DNA of 64,000 nucleotides, from positions 28,429-92,428 of the forward strand of contig NZ_NNBP01000014.1 in NCBI RefSeq assembly GCF_002803155.1, in the 5' to 3' direction. Both the position numbers and the translations under genes were made by a program. This DNA comes from Streptomyces sp. CB02959 (GTDB lineage Bacteria; Actinomycetota; Actinomycetes; Streptomycetales; Streptomycetaceae). The notes below the pieces were generated by a model that worked only from the letters and a program-made list of their open reading frames with translations, was not told the origin of the DNA and made no database searches. Within the stretch, counting starts at the first letter, position 1. Each line of letters begins with the position of its first letter. Shown here piece by piece: positions 42,528-52,093 of the stretch.

Positions 42528-44027
42528 TCAGTGCTCCGGCGTGAGCGTGAAGGGGGTGGGGAAGCGGCCCTCCCAGATGAGGCGGGAGGACCGCTCCGGG
42601 TAGCGCACGGTCGCCGATGTGGCGTCCAGGACGCGGGTGAGCCGCTGGTCGGGGCGGTGGGCGGCCCAACCGGGGTCGCCGGTGATGGCGAACCGGACCC
42701 ACGCCCGCTGGAGTTCCCGCGACACCGCGACGGCCTCCGGGGCGGGCGGATCCCCGAGGAGCTGACTGCCCGTGGGGCTGTCCAGGGTGCCGAACGCCAA
42801 CGGGACGTCGAGGCTGTGGCAGGCCCCCAGGGTCCCGCCGAACCCCGGGGAGGTCAGTGCCAGCTCGAACAGGAACGAGGTGCCGCCGGCCGCGGTGTTC
42901 GCCTCGGCCAGGTGCAGTGACGGCATCCGGAACAGGGCGTCGGAGTACACCGTTTCCAGCAGTTCCCCGGAGGTGGCCAGCGGGTGGGCGGCGCGGTAGG
43001 CCGCCGCGCCGCCCGGCGCCGGAGCGAACAGGTCCAGGGCGGTGCGCGCGTCCTGCTCGGTGAACCGGCCCAGCCGCCCGCTCAGGACGCTGAACAGCCG
43101 GAATTCCTGACGGGTGTGGCCGACGAGCAGTTCGATCCCGTCGGCGCGGCCGTCGGCCAGTGCGGGCCAGGGGGTTGCGGGGAGGATCTGGCCGTCCACG
43201 ACCGGGCACACGGCGACACCCGTCTGGGCGAGCCGCCCCCACCGCTCGCGGCGGCCGGGGAGCCCGGCGCCGAGGGCGGTGACCGCCTCGGCCAGACGGG
43301 CGGGCGGGACGTCGGCGAGGGCCGCGGTGGTGGGCGTCGTGCCGAGCCGGTCCGCGAGCGCGCGGGTGACCTCCTCCGCCAGGGCGCGGGTGCAGTAGTT
43401 GCCCGGTACCGAGTGGGCGATGGCGCGCCGGAACAGGCCGCGCACCGGCTTCATCGTCAGCAGCGCGGCGATCGAGCCGGCCCCGGCGGACTGCCCGGCG
43501 ACGGTGACCTGGTCGGGGTCGCCGCCGAACGCGGCGATGTTCCGCCGCACCCAGTGCAGCGCCGCGATCTGGTCCAGGAGCCCGCGGTTGGGCGGGGCGC
43601 CGTCGATGAGCGCGAAACCCTCCGCGCCCACCCGGTAGTTGATGCTCACCACGACGAGGCCCGCCTCGGCGAGCGCCGCCGGGTCGTACATCGGGTCGCT
43701 GGCGGCCCCCGCGATGTAGGCGCCCCCGTGGATCCACACCAGTACCGGGAGGCCCGCCGCGCCCGGATCCGGCGTGCAGACGTTGAGGGTCAGCCAGTTG
43801 GTGTCCGTCGTCGTGCCGGTTCGGGCCGGTCCGGACTGCGGGGCGGAGGGGCCGAACGTCGTCGCCTGGCGGGCCCCGGTCCAGCGTGCGGGGCGGGCGG
43901 GCGCGGCGAAGCGGAGCGTTCCGACGGGCGGTGGTGCGTAGGGCAGGCCGCGGAACTCCGCGTTCCGCTGTCGCCAACGTCCCAGCACGACGCCCTCCGT
44001 GGTGCGGACCCTTGGTTGTTCAGGCAT
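42528..44027 (-). CDS. Type-B carboxylesterase/lipase
   Basis: 499 residues. Oxyanion segment PVLVWIHGGAYIAGA, nucleophile motif VAGQSAGAGS, and the catalytic His in GACHSLDVPLAFG, with the N-terminal RGLPYAPPPVG block of the family. No signal peptide, so probably cytoplasmic. It hydrolyses carboxylic esters; the natural substrate is unknown. A possible promoter lies upstream (TTGACA and TAACGC on the minus strand, 16-bp spacing). Confidence 0.93.
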   Translation of the reverse strand: MPEQPRVRTTEGVVLGRWRQRNAEFRGLPYAPPPVGTLRFAAPARPARWTGARQATTFGPSAPQSGPARTGTTTDTNWLTLNVCTPDPGAAGLPVLVWIHGGAYIAGAASDPMYDPAALAEAGLVVVSINYRVGAEGFALIDGAPPNRGLLDQIAALHWVRRNIAAFGGDPDQVTVAGQSAGAGSIAALLTMKPVRGLFRRAIAHSVPGNYCTRALAEEVTRALADRLGTTPTTAALADVPPARLAEAVTALGAGLPGRRERWGRLAQTGVAVCPVVDGQILPATPWPALADGRADGIELLVGHTRQEFRLFSVLSGRLGRFTEQDARTALDLFAPAPGGAAAYRAAHPLATSGELLETVYSDALFRMPSLHLAEANTAAGGTSFLFELALTSPGFGGTLGACHSLDVPLAFGTLDSPTGSQLLGDPPAPEAVAVSRELQRAWVRFAITGDPGWAAHRPDQRLTRVLDATSATVRYPERSSRLIWEGRFPTPFTLTPEH

Positions 44028-44054
44028 GCCATGTCCTTCCTGTGCGGGCCTCCA

Positions 44055-44090
44055 GCGTTATCGGTCAGCTGTATTATGTCAACTGTATGA
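44055..44090 (-). promoter_or_regulatory. Candidate promoter of the carboxylesterase
   Basis: On the minus strand TTGACA (44082-44077) precedes TAACGC (44060-44055) by 16 bp. ATACAGTTGAC and ATACAGCTGAC form an overlapping imperfect direct repeat, 14 bp apart, which may be a regulator site. Confidence 0.35.
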
Positions 44091-44189
44091 AAAAGGGAGC
44101 GGGTTGCCGGTCGGGTGGGCGGTCGAGGGGACGGGCGCGGCGAGGAGAGACGGACGCACGGTCTTTCCTGGCGCATAGGGTGAGGCCCT

Positions 44190-45317
44190 GTGAACCACGC
44201 ACAGGACCTCTCCGACGATGAACTCGCGAGCGTCGTCTGGGACATGACGGCGCGGCCCGCGTCGCCGGACGACGCCGGACACCTGCGGGAGCTGGGGTCG
44301 CTGCTGACCGATCGGCACGCCGCCGCGATGGAGCGCGTCCGGGCGTACGAGCGCAGCCTGGCCCACGTCGTCCGCACCCTCGCGCTCAGCCCCGGCCGGG
44401 ACAACGTGGCGCAGCTGCTCCACCTCCTCGACGCACAGCGCACCTCCACCGCGCACACCGGCCTCCGGATACCCGCCGTCGCCTCGCTCCTGGCCGAGGG
44501 CCAGCGGGTCGCCGACCTCGCCGCCGAGGTCTTCGACCGGCGCGGACACGACCGGTTGGAGGAACTGCGCTCCTGCCTGTTCCACGAACTGGTGCTCCGC
44601 GGCGTGGACATCGACGACTTCCCGCCCCTGCGGTACTGGCCCCTCGTGCGACCCGGCTGGCACGCGCTGAGCTGGCTGCCGCCGGACCGCCGTGCCTTCG
44701 AGTCCGATGCCGACTTCCCGAGCCGCTCCCTGCGCGGCGGCGCCAAAGGGACGGACACCGGGCTGCCCACCGAGGGACGCGCGGACCCGCCGGTGCCCCG
44801 TACGGCCGTGCGCTCCACGCTCCGCGACATCGCCACCCAGGAGGTGCACCAGGACATCGTCTCCGCCGTGACGGCCGGCGGTTGGGGCGATACCGGCGCA
44901 TGGGTCTTCACCCTGGACGAGCCCACCGCACCCGAGGACGTGCCGGCCCTGCTCCCGACCCTCCCCATGGCCTGCCTCGACGGGCTCGGCCCCACCGACC
45001 GCTTCGAGATCGCGCGCCGCCCCCTCGACGCCGTCTGGTGCCTGCTCTTCGCCACCGCGTCGATGGGCGGCATGTACAGCGACGGTGCGCACGGCGCCCA
45101 CGGCCGGCTCGCGGCATGGCGGTCACTGGCCGGTCTGACGGGGGCGCCGCGGGGCAGTAGCGCGGCGGAAGTCGAACGCCGTGCCCTGCACAGCACGTGG
45201 TTCCAGTTCCTGGCCGACGCCGACTGGTTCCACAACGAGATCTACGACTACGGCATCGCCTGCCTCTCCCCGGACCGACGCCGACTCGCGGTGCTCACCG
45301 CGACCGACACCGACTGA
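44190..45317 (+). CDS. DUF6183-like hypothetical protein
   Basis: 375 residues, soluble and acidic, without signal peptide. Conserved-looking blocks include RDIATQEVHQDIVSAVTAGG, GAWVFTLDEPTAPE, VWCLLFATASMGGMYSDGAH and ADWFHNEIYDYGIA. I believe this is the DUF6183 family of actinobacteria, with no known activity. The GTG start has a weak GAGG. It is transcribed convergently with the response-regulator gene. Confidence 0.75.
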   Translation: MNHAQDLSDDELASVVWDMTARPASPDDAGHLRELGSLLTDRHAAAMERVRAYERSLAHVVRTLALSPGRDNVAQLLHLLDAQRTSTAHTGLRIPAVASLLAEGQRVADLAAEVFDRRGHDRLEELRSCLFHELVLRGVDIDDFPPLRYWPLVRPGWHALSWLPPDRRAFESDADFPSRSLRGGAKGTDTGLPTEGRADPPVPRTAVRSTLRDIATQEVHQDIVSAVTAGGWGDTGAWVFTLDEPTAPEDVPALLPTLPMACLDGLGPTDRFEIARRPLDAVWCLLFATASMGGMYSDGAHGAHGRLAAWRSLAGLTGAPRGSSAAEVERRALHSTWFQFLADADWFHNEIYDYGIACLSPDRRRLAVLTATDTD

Positions 45318-45340
45318 CGCCCGCGGCCGGCCGTGCCGGT

Positions 45341-46012
45341 TCAGGGAATCAGCCGTTGCTCCTTCGCCGCCGCGACCGCGCCCGCGCGGGTCTCCACACC
45401 GAGCTTGGCGTAGATGCGGACCAGGTGTGTCTTGACGGTGGCCTCGCTGATGAACAGGGCGCGGGCGATCTCGCGGTTGCCGAGGCCGCGGGCGAGCTGG
45501 CCGAGGATGTCCAACTGGCGCTCGGTGAGCGCGGCATGGGGTTTCCGTACGCGCTCCATCACGCGGTTGGCCGCCAGCGCGGAGAGCACGGCCCGACCCT
45601 CCGCGGCGGCGGCGATCGCGGCGAACAACTCCTCGGGCCGCTCGGCCTTGAGGAGGTAGCCGGTCGCGCCGACCTGCACGGCACGGGTGACGTCGGCGTC
45701 GGTGTCGTAGGTGGTGAGGACCAGCACGCGGGTGCCGGGTACCTCGGCGACGATGCGGCGGGTGGCCTCGACCCCGTCGATGCCGGCGCCGAGGCTCAGG
45801 TCCATGAGCACCACATCGGGACGCTGCCGGGCGGCGACGGCCAGCGCCTCCTCGCCGGTGGCCGCCTCGCCGACGACCTCGATGCCCGGATCGGCGGACA
45901 GCAGGGCGCGCAGACCGGCCCGCACCACGGCGTGGTCGTCGCACAGCAGCAGCCGCACCCGCCGGCCGGGCACGGCGCCGGGCACATCGGGGGAGTGGGG
46001 TGTACGGGACAT
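45341..46012 (-). CDS. senR: NarL-type response regulator, SenR-like
   Basis: 223 residues. Receiver domain: LLLCDDHAVVRAGLRALL, phospho-acceptor Asp in VVLMDLSLG, TTYDTDADV and LLKAERPEEL (Lys). Output LuxR-type HTH: LTERQLDILGQLARGLGNRE then FISEATVKTHLVRIYAKLGV. ATG 46012 has GAGGAG eight bases upstream; a GTG overlapping the kinase stop is less well placed. With the kinase and the divergent GlcG/HbpS gene it matches the SenS-SenR system, which answers redox/heme stress. Confidence 0.92.
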   Translation of the reverse strand: MSRTPHSPDVPGAVPGRRVRLLLCDDHAVVRAGLRALLSADPGIEVVGEAATGEEALAVAARQRPDVVLMDLSLGAGIDGVEATRRIVAEVPGTRVLVLTTYDTDADVTRAVQVGATGYLLKAERPEELFAAIAAAAEGRAVLSALAANRVMERVRKPHAALTERQLDILGQLARGLGNREIARALFISEATVKTHLVRIYAKLGVETRAGAVAAAKEQRLIP

Positions 46013-46017
46013 GCGGG

Positions 46018-47385
46018 TCACTCCTCGTCCGGGTCGGTCGCCGGGCCGCTCGCCCGGAGCGGAACGGCCGCGGAGACGACCGTCCCGTCCCCGGGACGGG
46101 ACTCGATGGTCAGTGTGCCGTCCAGCTGCCGCAGCCGGACCTCCATGGCGCGCAGCCCGTGGCCGCGATGCGCCGCCGCCCCCGGTGCGTCCTCCCGGCC
46201 CGGGGTGAAGCCGCAGCCGTTGTCGGCGATGTCGAGGACCACGTCCTCGTCGAGGTAGCTGAGGGTCAGGACGGTATCGCTGGCGTGCGCGTGCTCGCGG
46301 ACGTTGGCGACGGCGCCCTGGGCCACCCGGAGCAGGCCCGCCTCGACGGCCGGCGGCAGGGGGACGGGATCGCCGTCGATCCGGAAGCGCACGGCCGGGC
46401 CCGCGGCCGGCGATGCCGCGCCGGCTCCCGCGGTGGCCGTACCGGCGGCGGTCTCCCGCCGGGCCAGCGCGCGCAGGGCTTCGGGCAGCCCGCCCCCGCC
46501 GGAGAGGTCGGCCGGCGCCAGGTCGTGGACGAACCGGCGCGCCTCGACGAGGTTGCGTTCCGCGATGGCCGAGGCGGTGGCCATGTGCCGGTGGGCCGCT
46601 TCCGGGTCCGCTTCCCACAGCCGCTCGGCGGCCTGGAGCAGCATCCGCTGGCTCGACAGTGCCTGGGCGAGGGTGTCGTGGATCTCCATCGACAGCCGCT
46701 CGCGCTCGGCCAGCACGCCCGCCTGCCGCTGGCTGGAGGCCAGGACGCGGCGGGTCCGCACCAGGTCCTCGATCAGGGAGCGTTGCCGCGCCGACTGCCG
46801 CTGCATGTGCGTGAACACCGTCGCGGCCAGGCCCGCGACCACCGGCGGCACCACGATCAGCAGGGGGTCGGGACCGTTGATCCGCACCTGCGCGACCACC
46901 ACCAGCACCGTCAGCACGGTGATCAGGGCCAGCGCGGCCCGCGCCGGGAGCAGTTGCAACGCCGTGTAGACGATCGCCACCGCGCTCCACGCGAAGCTCG
47001 GCGCCTGGAGCACCAGGGCCACCCAGCCCAGGACGAAGACCCCGAGCCAGGCCCGCCGCCACCGCGGCGCGATCGCGCCGTCCACGGCCGGCCGCGCCAC
47101 GTACGCCACCGCCAGGAGCGTGGTGAGCGCGATCACCCACCACGTGCCGGGGGCACCGGGATGATGGGTCAGATACCGGGCCATCGCGGCGATCAGCAGC
47201 AGGACGAACGAGGCAGAGATCACCGCCTCCATCCCGCGCCCGGCCGGACCGACGGCGGGGTCCGTCCGCGGTACGCCGTCCGCCGCCCGGGTCCGGCCAC
47301 CGCTCACGTGCTTCACGTCCATCCTTGATTCGTAGCCTGGTTTCCGGGCCACGTCCGTCATCCGATCGGTTGACACCGACGTCAT
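46018..47385 (-). CDS. senS: HisKA_3 sensor histidine kinase, SenS-like
   Basis: 455 residues. The N-terminal ~200 residues contain five or six TM helices (for example AVISASFVLLLIAAMARYL and LLIVVPPVVAGLAATVF). The phospho-acceptor is in ERERLSMEIHDTLAQALSS, and the HATPase has DIADNGCGFTPG and GHGLRAMEVRLRQLDG. This is the NarL-class layout of SenS, whose extracytoplasmic loops interact with secreted HbpS in S. reticuli. ATG 47385 has GGAG eight bases upstream. Confidence 0.9.
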   Translation of the reverse strand: MTSVSTDRMTDVARKPGYESRMDVKHVSGGRTRAADGVPRTDPAVGPAGRGMEAVISASFVLLLIAAMARYLTHHPGAPGTWWVIALTTLLAVAYVARPAVDGAIAPRWRRAWLGVFVLGWVALVLQAPSFAWSAVAIVYTALQLLPARAALALITVLTVLVVVAQVRINGPDPLLIVVPPVVAGLAATVFTHMQRQSARQRSLIEDLVRTRRVLASSQRQAGVLAERERLSMEIHDTLAQALSSQRMLLQAAERLWEADPEAAHRHMATASAIAERNLVEARRFVHDLAPADLSGGGGLPEALRALARRETAAGTATAGAGAASPAAGPAVRFRIDGDPVPLPPAVEAGLLRVAQGAVANVREHAHASDTVLTLSYLDEDVVLDIADNGCGFTPGREDAPGAAAHRGHGLRAMEVRLRQLDGTLTIESRPGDGTVVSAAVPLRASGPATDPDEE

Positions 47386-47513
47386 CCATCATGCTCCGCG
47401 ACGCCATCCGCTCCGTCGACCGCGGCCCGCCCGGGGCCGCCAAGGATGGAAACACCGCAACCACTGCGGGACCACGGGGCCCCGGCCCCGGTCGACGAAG
47501 AGGAGCACCTCCC

Positions 47514-48071
47514 ATGAAGATGCCGTCCACCCGTACCCGGATCATCGCCGGCGCGGCCGTGCTGGCCGCCGTCGGGGTGACCGCCGTCGGCGCGGTCGCC
47601 GTCGCGGCCCCGGACGACGCCAGCCGCAGTGGTGCGGCCACGGCAGCCCAGGCGCAGACCCAGAACGTCGTCACCACCGACCACCTGACCGTCGCCGCGG
47701 CGGCCAAGGCGGCCCAGGCCGCGCTGTCCGCAGCGGAGAAGGCCGACCAGCACGTGTCGGTGTCCGTCGTCGACCGCAACGGCAACACCATCGTCACGCT
47801 GCGCGGCGACGGTGCCGGCCCGCAGTCGTACAAGGCGGCGGAGGAGAAGGCGTTCACCTCGGTGTCCTGGAACGCGCCCACCTCGGCCCTGGTCAAGCGC
47901 CTGGAGCAGGCACCCACCCTGAAGGACATCCCGGGCACGCTGTTCCTCGCCGGCGGCGCCCCCGTCCAGGCCAAGGGCGCCCCGATCGCGGGCGTCGGTG
48001 TCGCGGGCGCGCCCAGCGGTGACCTGGACGAGCAGTTCGCCCAGGCCGGCGTGGCCGCGCTCAACGGCTGA
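47514..48071 (+). CDS. hbpS: Secreted GlcG/HbpS-family heme-binding protein
   Basis: 185 residues: signal peptide (RTRIIAGAAVLAAVGVTAVG) and a GlcG/DUF336 domain (DHLTVAAAAKAAQAALSAAE, HVSVSVVDRNGNTIVTLRGD, SYKAAEEKAFTSVSWNAPTS, GGAPVQAKGAPIAGVGVAGA). HbpS of S. reticuli binds heme and iron and controls SenS activity. The gene diverges from senS, as expected. AGGAG precedes the ATG. Confidence 0.88.
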   Translation: MKMPSTRTRIIAGAAVLAAVGVTAVGAVAVAAPDDASRSGAATAAQAQTQNVVTTDHLTVAAAAKAAQAALSAAEKADQHVSVSVVDRNGNTIVTLRGDGAGPQSYKAAEEKAFTSVSWNAPTSALVKRLEQAPTLKDIPGTLFLAGGAPVQAKGAPIAGVGVAGAPSGDLDEQFAQAGVAALNG

Positions 48072-48195
48072 CCCGGACCCGCCGACCGGCGGGCCGATGG
48101 TGTCGACGCAGCCTCCACGGCACCCCCGATATCCTGGGCTTTTCTCCTCAGTGCCCCCGACGTCGGGTGCATCCCACCCAGAAGGGAAGCCGCCC

Positions 48196-51042
48196 GTGGA
48201 GTTCCGGCTGCTCGGCACCGTCTCCGTCGACGCGCTCTCCGGACCGCTGCCGCTCGGCCCCGCCAAACGCCGCAGTCTGCTCGCCGCACTGCTGCTCTCC
48301 GCCAACACTCCCGTCTCCGTGGCCCGGCTGACGGACTGCCTGTGGGAGGACGCACCACCGCTGCACGCCCGCAACGTCGTCCAGGGGCACGTCTCCCGGC
48401 TCCGCGCCCTCCTCGTCGGCGCGGACGCGGCGGCCTACGGCGTGGAACTGCTCACCCTCGGCGACGCCTACGTGCTGCGGGTACCGGAAACCCTCCTGGA
48501 CTCCCGGCGGTTCGAGGAACTGCTGACGCTGGCGCGGGAGCAGCGCGACCCCGCCGATGCCGTGCGGATGCTCAACGAGGCGCTGTCGCTGTGGCAGGGC
48601 CCGGCGCTCACCGGCGCCTTCGCCGGCCCCCCGCTCCAGGCGGCCGCGCACGCGCTGGAGGAGTCGCGGCTGGCCGCGGTCGAGCATCTGGCCCGCGCGT
48701 ACACGGCGTCGGGGGAGCACCACCGGGCCGCGGCCGTACTGCGGACGGAAGCCGTCGCGCATCCGCTGCGCGAGTCGCTGGCCGCGGCACTGATGACGGC
48801 GCTGTACCGGGCGGGGCGGCAGTCGGAGGCCCTGGACTGGTTCCACCGCACCAGACGGCTGCTCACCGACGAGCTGGGAATCGACCCGGGACGCGAACTC
48901 GCCGCCGCCCACGCGCTGATCCTGCGCGGCGACCCCGTGCCGGAGGGGGAAGGAGACCGGGCGGCGGACGGGGAGCGTGCCGGGACGAGAACCGGACGCC
49001 GGGCCGCGGCCGACCGGCCCGGAGCGGCGACGCCCGCAGCCGCCCAGCCCGGATTCCGTGCCGACGGCGGCCCCGGCCCCGGATCGCCCCATCCCCTCCC
49101 GCTGCCGCCCCTCGCTCACGAACCGCACCCCACCGATCTGCTGCCCCGCGCTCCCCGCGGCTTCCACGGGCGACTCACCGAACTCGCCGCGCTCACCCGG
49201 GCCGCCGCGGGCGAGGCACCCGTCTGCCTGGTCACCGGACCGGCCGGCGTGGGGAAGACCGCGCTTGCCCTCCACTGGGCGCACCGCGACGCCGCCGCCT
49301 TCCCGGACGGCCGGCTCTTCGCCGATCTGCGCGGATTCAGCGAGACCGGTGAGCCCCCGCTCATCGAGGTCCTGCGGGAGTTCCTGCTCGCGCTCGGTGT
49401 CGCACCGCAGCGCGTCCCGGCCTCCGCCCCCGCCGCGGCCGCGCTCTTCCGGTCCCTGACCGACCACCGCCGGCTCCTGGTGGTCCTCGACAACGCCCGC
49501 GACTCCGCCACGGTCCGGGCGCTGCTGCCCGGCGGCACCGACTGCGTCACCCTGGTCACCAGCCGGCACCGGCTGGAGGGACTCATCGCCTCCGACGCGG
49601 CCCGCCCGGTCCCGCTCGACACCCTCGAACCGCAGGACGGCACCGCCCTGCTGGCCGGAGTGCTCGGCGAGGAACGGGTCCGGGCCGAACCGGCCGCCGC
49701 CCGCCGGCTCGCCGAACTCTGCGGCGGCCTGCCGCTCGCCCTGCGCGTCACCGCGGCTCGGCTGGCCGGCCGCCCACAATGGACGCTCGCCGCCCTGGCC
49801 GACGAACTGGCCGACGAGCGCAACCGGCTGGCCTACCTCGCGGTGGACGACACCGGCGTCCCGGCCGCACTGGGACTGACCGTGCAGCACCTCCCGCCGG
49901 ACGCGGTCCACCAGCTGTCCCGGCTCGGCCACCACCCCGGCGCCCACTTCGACGCGTACACGGCTGCTGCACTCGCCGGCACCGACCCGGTCGCCGCGGC
50001 GGCGGCGCTGGAACGGCTCACCGCCGCCCACCTCGTCACCGAGACGGCCCCCGGACGCCGGCAGCTGCACGATCTGGTCCGGCTCTACGCCCGCGGTCTC
50101 GACCCCGCATCCGGACCGGACGCCCTCCTCGGCGTACTGGACCACTACATCGCCACCGCGCTCGCCGCCGCCGAAACCGCCGAGCCGGGCGGTGAGCCCT
50201 GCTTCGCCCTGCCCGACGACTTCCGCCACCCCGCCGCCGTCCGGGACTTCACCGACCGGGCGGCGGCGATGTGCTGGCTCGCCACCGAACGCGACGACCT
50301 GGCGCTGGCCGCCGCCGCGGCCCGGACCGCCGGGCTCGACGACCGGGCCTGGCGGATCATCCTGCTCCAGTGGCCGCAGGTGGTGTGGCGGGTGCGGGAC
50401 AGCTGGGTGCCACCGCTCCAACTGGCACTGGACTCGGCCCGCGCCCGCAACGACCCCTACGCCGAGTCCAGGGTGATCAACCTGCTCGGCTGGGTGCTGA
50501 GCGAGGAGGGCCGGGTCGCCGAGGCCGCCGCCCTGCTGGAACGTTCACCCGGGCTCGCCCGGCAGGCCGGTGACCGGCTCGGCGAGGCGACCGCACTGAT
50601 CAACCTGGCCATCGTCCAGGCCGAACAGGGCGCACTCGACGCCGCGTTGGAAGGCTGCACCCGGGCGGTCGCGCTGGCCCGCGAGGAACCCGACGCGCAC
50701 ACCGAGATGCTCGCCCTGCAGCACCTCGCCCGGATACAGCTCACCGCGAACCGGCCGCAGGAAGCGCTCACCGCCGCCCGCGCCGCGCTCGACCTGGGAC
50801 CCGAGCACGAGGAGGCCGCCCGCCGGACGCTGCTGCTGACCGTCAGCGGCGAGGCCCGGTTGGCGCTCGGCGAGGAGAGCGAGGGCATCCGGCTGCTGGA
50901 CCGCGCGGCCGGCGAGGCGGAGCGCGCCGGATACGACGAGGGCGCGGTACGGGCCCTGGAGGCGCTGCTGCGGGTGACCACGCGGCCGGAGTACCGCGCG
51001 CGGTTCGAACAGGCGGTGCGGCGGCTCGCCGACGACGGGTGA
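48196..51042 (+). CDS. SARP/AfsR-like regulator with NB-ARC and TPR domains
   Basis: 948 residues in four parts: OmpR-type winged helix (EFRLLGTVSVDA, NVVQGHVSRLRALL), bacterial transcriptional activator domain (to ~245), NB-ARC ATPase from ~320 (VTGPAGVGKTALALHWAH as P-loop, RRLLVVLDNARD as Walker B) and a C-terminal TPR region from ~740. This is the large SARP form, typified by AfsR, which activates antibiotic gene clusters. GTG 48196 begins the conserved EFRLLG block and follows AAGGGA. Its target cluster is not visible. A hairpin follows. Confidence 0.93.
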   Translation: MEFRLLGTVSVDALSGPLPLGPAKRRSLLAALLLSANTPVSVARLTDCLWEDAPPLHARNVVQGHVSRLRALLVGADAAAYGVELLTLGDAYVLRVPETLLDSRRFEELLTLAREQRDPADAVRMLNEALSLWQGPALTGAFAGPPLQAAAHALEESRLAAVEHLARAYTASGEHHRAAAVLRTEAVAHPLRESLAAALMTALYRAGRQSEALDWFHRTRRLLTDELGIDPGRELAAAHALILRGDPVPEGEGDRAADGERAGTRTGRRAAADRPGAATPAAAQPGFRADGGPGPGSPHPLPLPPLAHEPHPTDLLPRAPRGFHGRLTELAALTRAAAGEAPVCLVTGPAGVGKTALALHWAHRDAAAFPDGRLFADLRGFSETGEPPLIEVLREFLLALGVAPQRVPASAPAAAALFRSLTDHRRLLVVLDNARDSATVRALLPGGTDCVTLVTSRHRLEGLIASDAARPVPLDTLEPQDGTALLAGVLGEERVRAEPAAARRLAELCGGLPLALRVTAARLAGRPQWTLAALADELADERNRLAYLAVDDTGVPAALGLTVQHLPPDAVHQLSRLGHHPGAHFDAYTAAALAGTDPVAAAAALERLTAAHLVTETAPGRRQLHDLVRLYARGLDPASGPDALLGVLDHYIATALAAAETAEPGGEPCFALPDDFRHPAAVRDFTDRAAAMCWLATERDDLALAAAAARTAGLDDRAWRIILLQWPQVVWRVRDSWVPPLQLALDSARARNDPYAESRVINLLGWVLSEEGRVAEAAALLERSPGLARQAGDRLGEATALINLAIVQAEQGALDAALEGCTRAVALAREEPDAHTEMLALQHLARIQLTANRPQEALTAARAALDLGPEHEEAARRTLLLTVSGEARLALGEESEGIRLLDRAAGEAERAGYDEGAVRALEALLRVTTRPEYRARFEQAVRRLADDG

Positions 51043-51043
51043 G

Positions 51044-51073
51044 CCGGTGCCCGCGGGACCCCGCGGGCACCGG
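51044..51073 (+). terminator. Terminator after the SARP gene
   Basis: CCGGTGCCCGCGG and CCGCGGGCACCGG form a perfect 13-bp stem with loop GACC, directly after the stop codon. Confidence 0.75.
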
Positions 51074-51216
51074 TACCGGACATCAGCGGAGCATCAGCGG
51101 GACACCAGCAGGACGTGAGCGGCGGCCCCCAGAATCCTGCATGTCAGCAGGTCAGTGACGTTTCACCAACTGATCCGACGTCCACTTCACCGCATCTCAG
51201 CCCTCAGGGAAACGCC

Positions 51217-51912
51217 ATGAGAACCTTCCGTCACCGCACCGCCGCCCTCACCGCCGCGAGCACCGCCGTGCTCGCGCTGGCCCTCACCGCCTGTGGCGGG
51301 GACGGAGCCGCCACGAAGTCCGCCGGCCCGGCGCCGAGCGACTCCGCAGCCGCCGGAGACTCCGGGCGGCCCGCCGAGCAGGCCGACACCTCGCAGGGCA
51401 ACGACGCCGCGAAGGACGGCGCCACCGCGCACACCACCGGGAAGACCGGCGCGGCGAAGGGCTCCGGCACCGGTGGAAACGGATCCGGGGCAGCCCCCGC
51501 CTGCAACACCAAGGACGTCGCCATCAGCGCCGCCTACCAGGACGGCCCGCCCTACACCCACATCGTCCTGACCGCGAAGAACACCTCCGGCCACCGCTGC
51601 ACGCTCAAGGGCTACCCGGAGATCCAGTTCCTCGAAAGCCACCGGGAGAACGTGCCGCCGGTCGCCAAGAGCAAGCCCCAGCTGCCCGTCGTGCTGAACC
51701 CCGGCGACCCCGCCTACGCCCTGGTGAAGCTGTCGGACGGCGGCGTCGACGAGAACAACGAGCCGGTCACCGACTTCTCCGTCACCCTCCAGGGCGGCAG
51801 CGGCCAGGCCGCCGTGAAGGCGCCCGGCCGCGAGGGCATCGCCGTCGACCCGGCGAAGTGGGCGACCGGCTACTGGACGTACGAACTCCGCAACGGCGCG
51901 GACGACTTCTGA
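51217..51912 (+). CDS. DUF4232-domain lipoprotein
   Basis: 231 residues. Signal sequence with lipobox (VLALALTACGG; Cys near residue 26), then an Ala/Gly/Ser/Thr-rich linker to about residue 90, and a DUF4232 domain with CNTKDVAISAAYQDGPPYTH, NTSGHRCTLKGYPEIQF and VVLNPGDPAYALVKL. DUF4232 proteins are common extracytoplasmic proteins in Streptomyces, with unknown function. The gene sits between two hairpins and is monocistronic. Confidence 0.9.
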   Translation: MRTFRHRTAALTAASTAVLALALTACGGDGAATKSAGPAPSDSAAAGDSGRPAEQADTSQGNDAAKDGATAHTTGKTGAAKGSGTGGNGSGAAPACNTKDVAISAAYQDGPPYTHIVLTAKNTSGHRCTLKGYPEIQFLESHRENVPPVAKSKPQLPVVLNPGDPAYALVKLSDGGVDENNEPVTDFSVTLQGGSGQAAVKAPGREGIAVDPAKWATGYWTYELRNGADDF

Positions 51913-51956
51913 TCCGTCGGCGCACCCCGGCCGGCCGTCGCCGGCCCGCTCGACCA

Positions 51957-52010
51957 CCGGGGCGGCCTCCTCTCGCGGACCCGCGGATCCGCGAGCGGGA
52001 GCCGCCCCGG
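51957..52010 (+). terminator. Terminator after the DUF4232 gene
   Basis: CCGGGGCGGC (51957-51966) pairs with GCCGCCCCGG (52001-52010), enclosing an inner CTCGCGG/CCGCGAG stem (51972-51995). Confidence 0.65.
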
Positions 52011-52093
52011 TCTTCCGTGCCCCGGAACGGCGTGCAAGGGTGTCGAGCAAGATCGTCGCGGCCTTCGCGCCGCCCACCGCTGGAGGACGCCCG

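Noticed and set aside
48196-51042. SARP gene as regulator of the Hpg operon
   Set aside because: More than 40 kb apart with an IclR gene adjacent to the operon; no shared motif seen.
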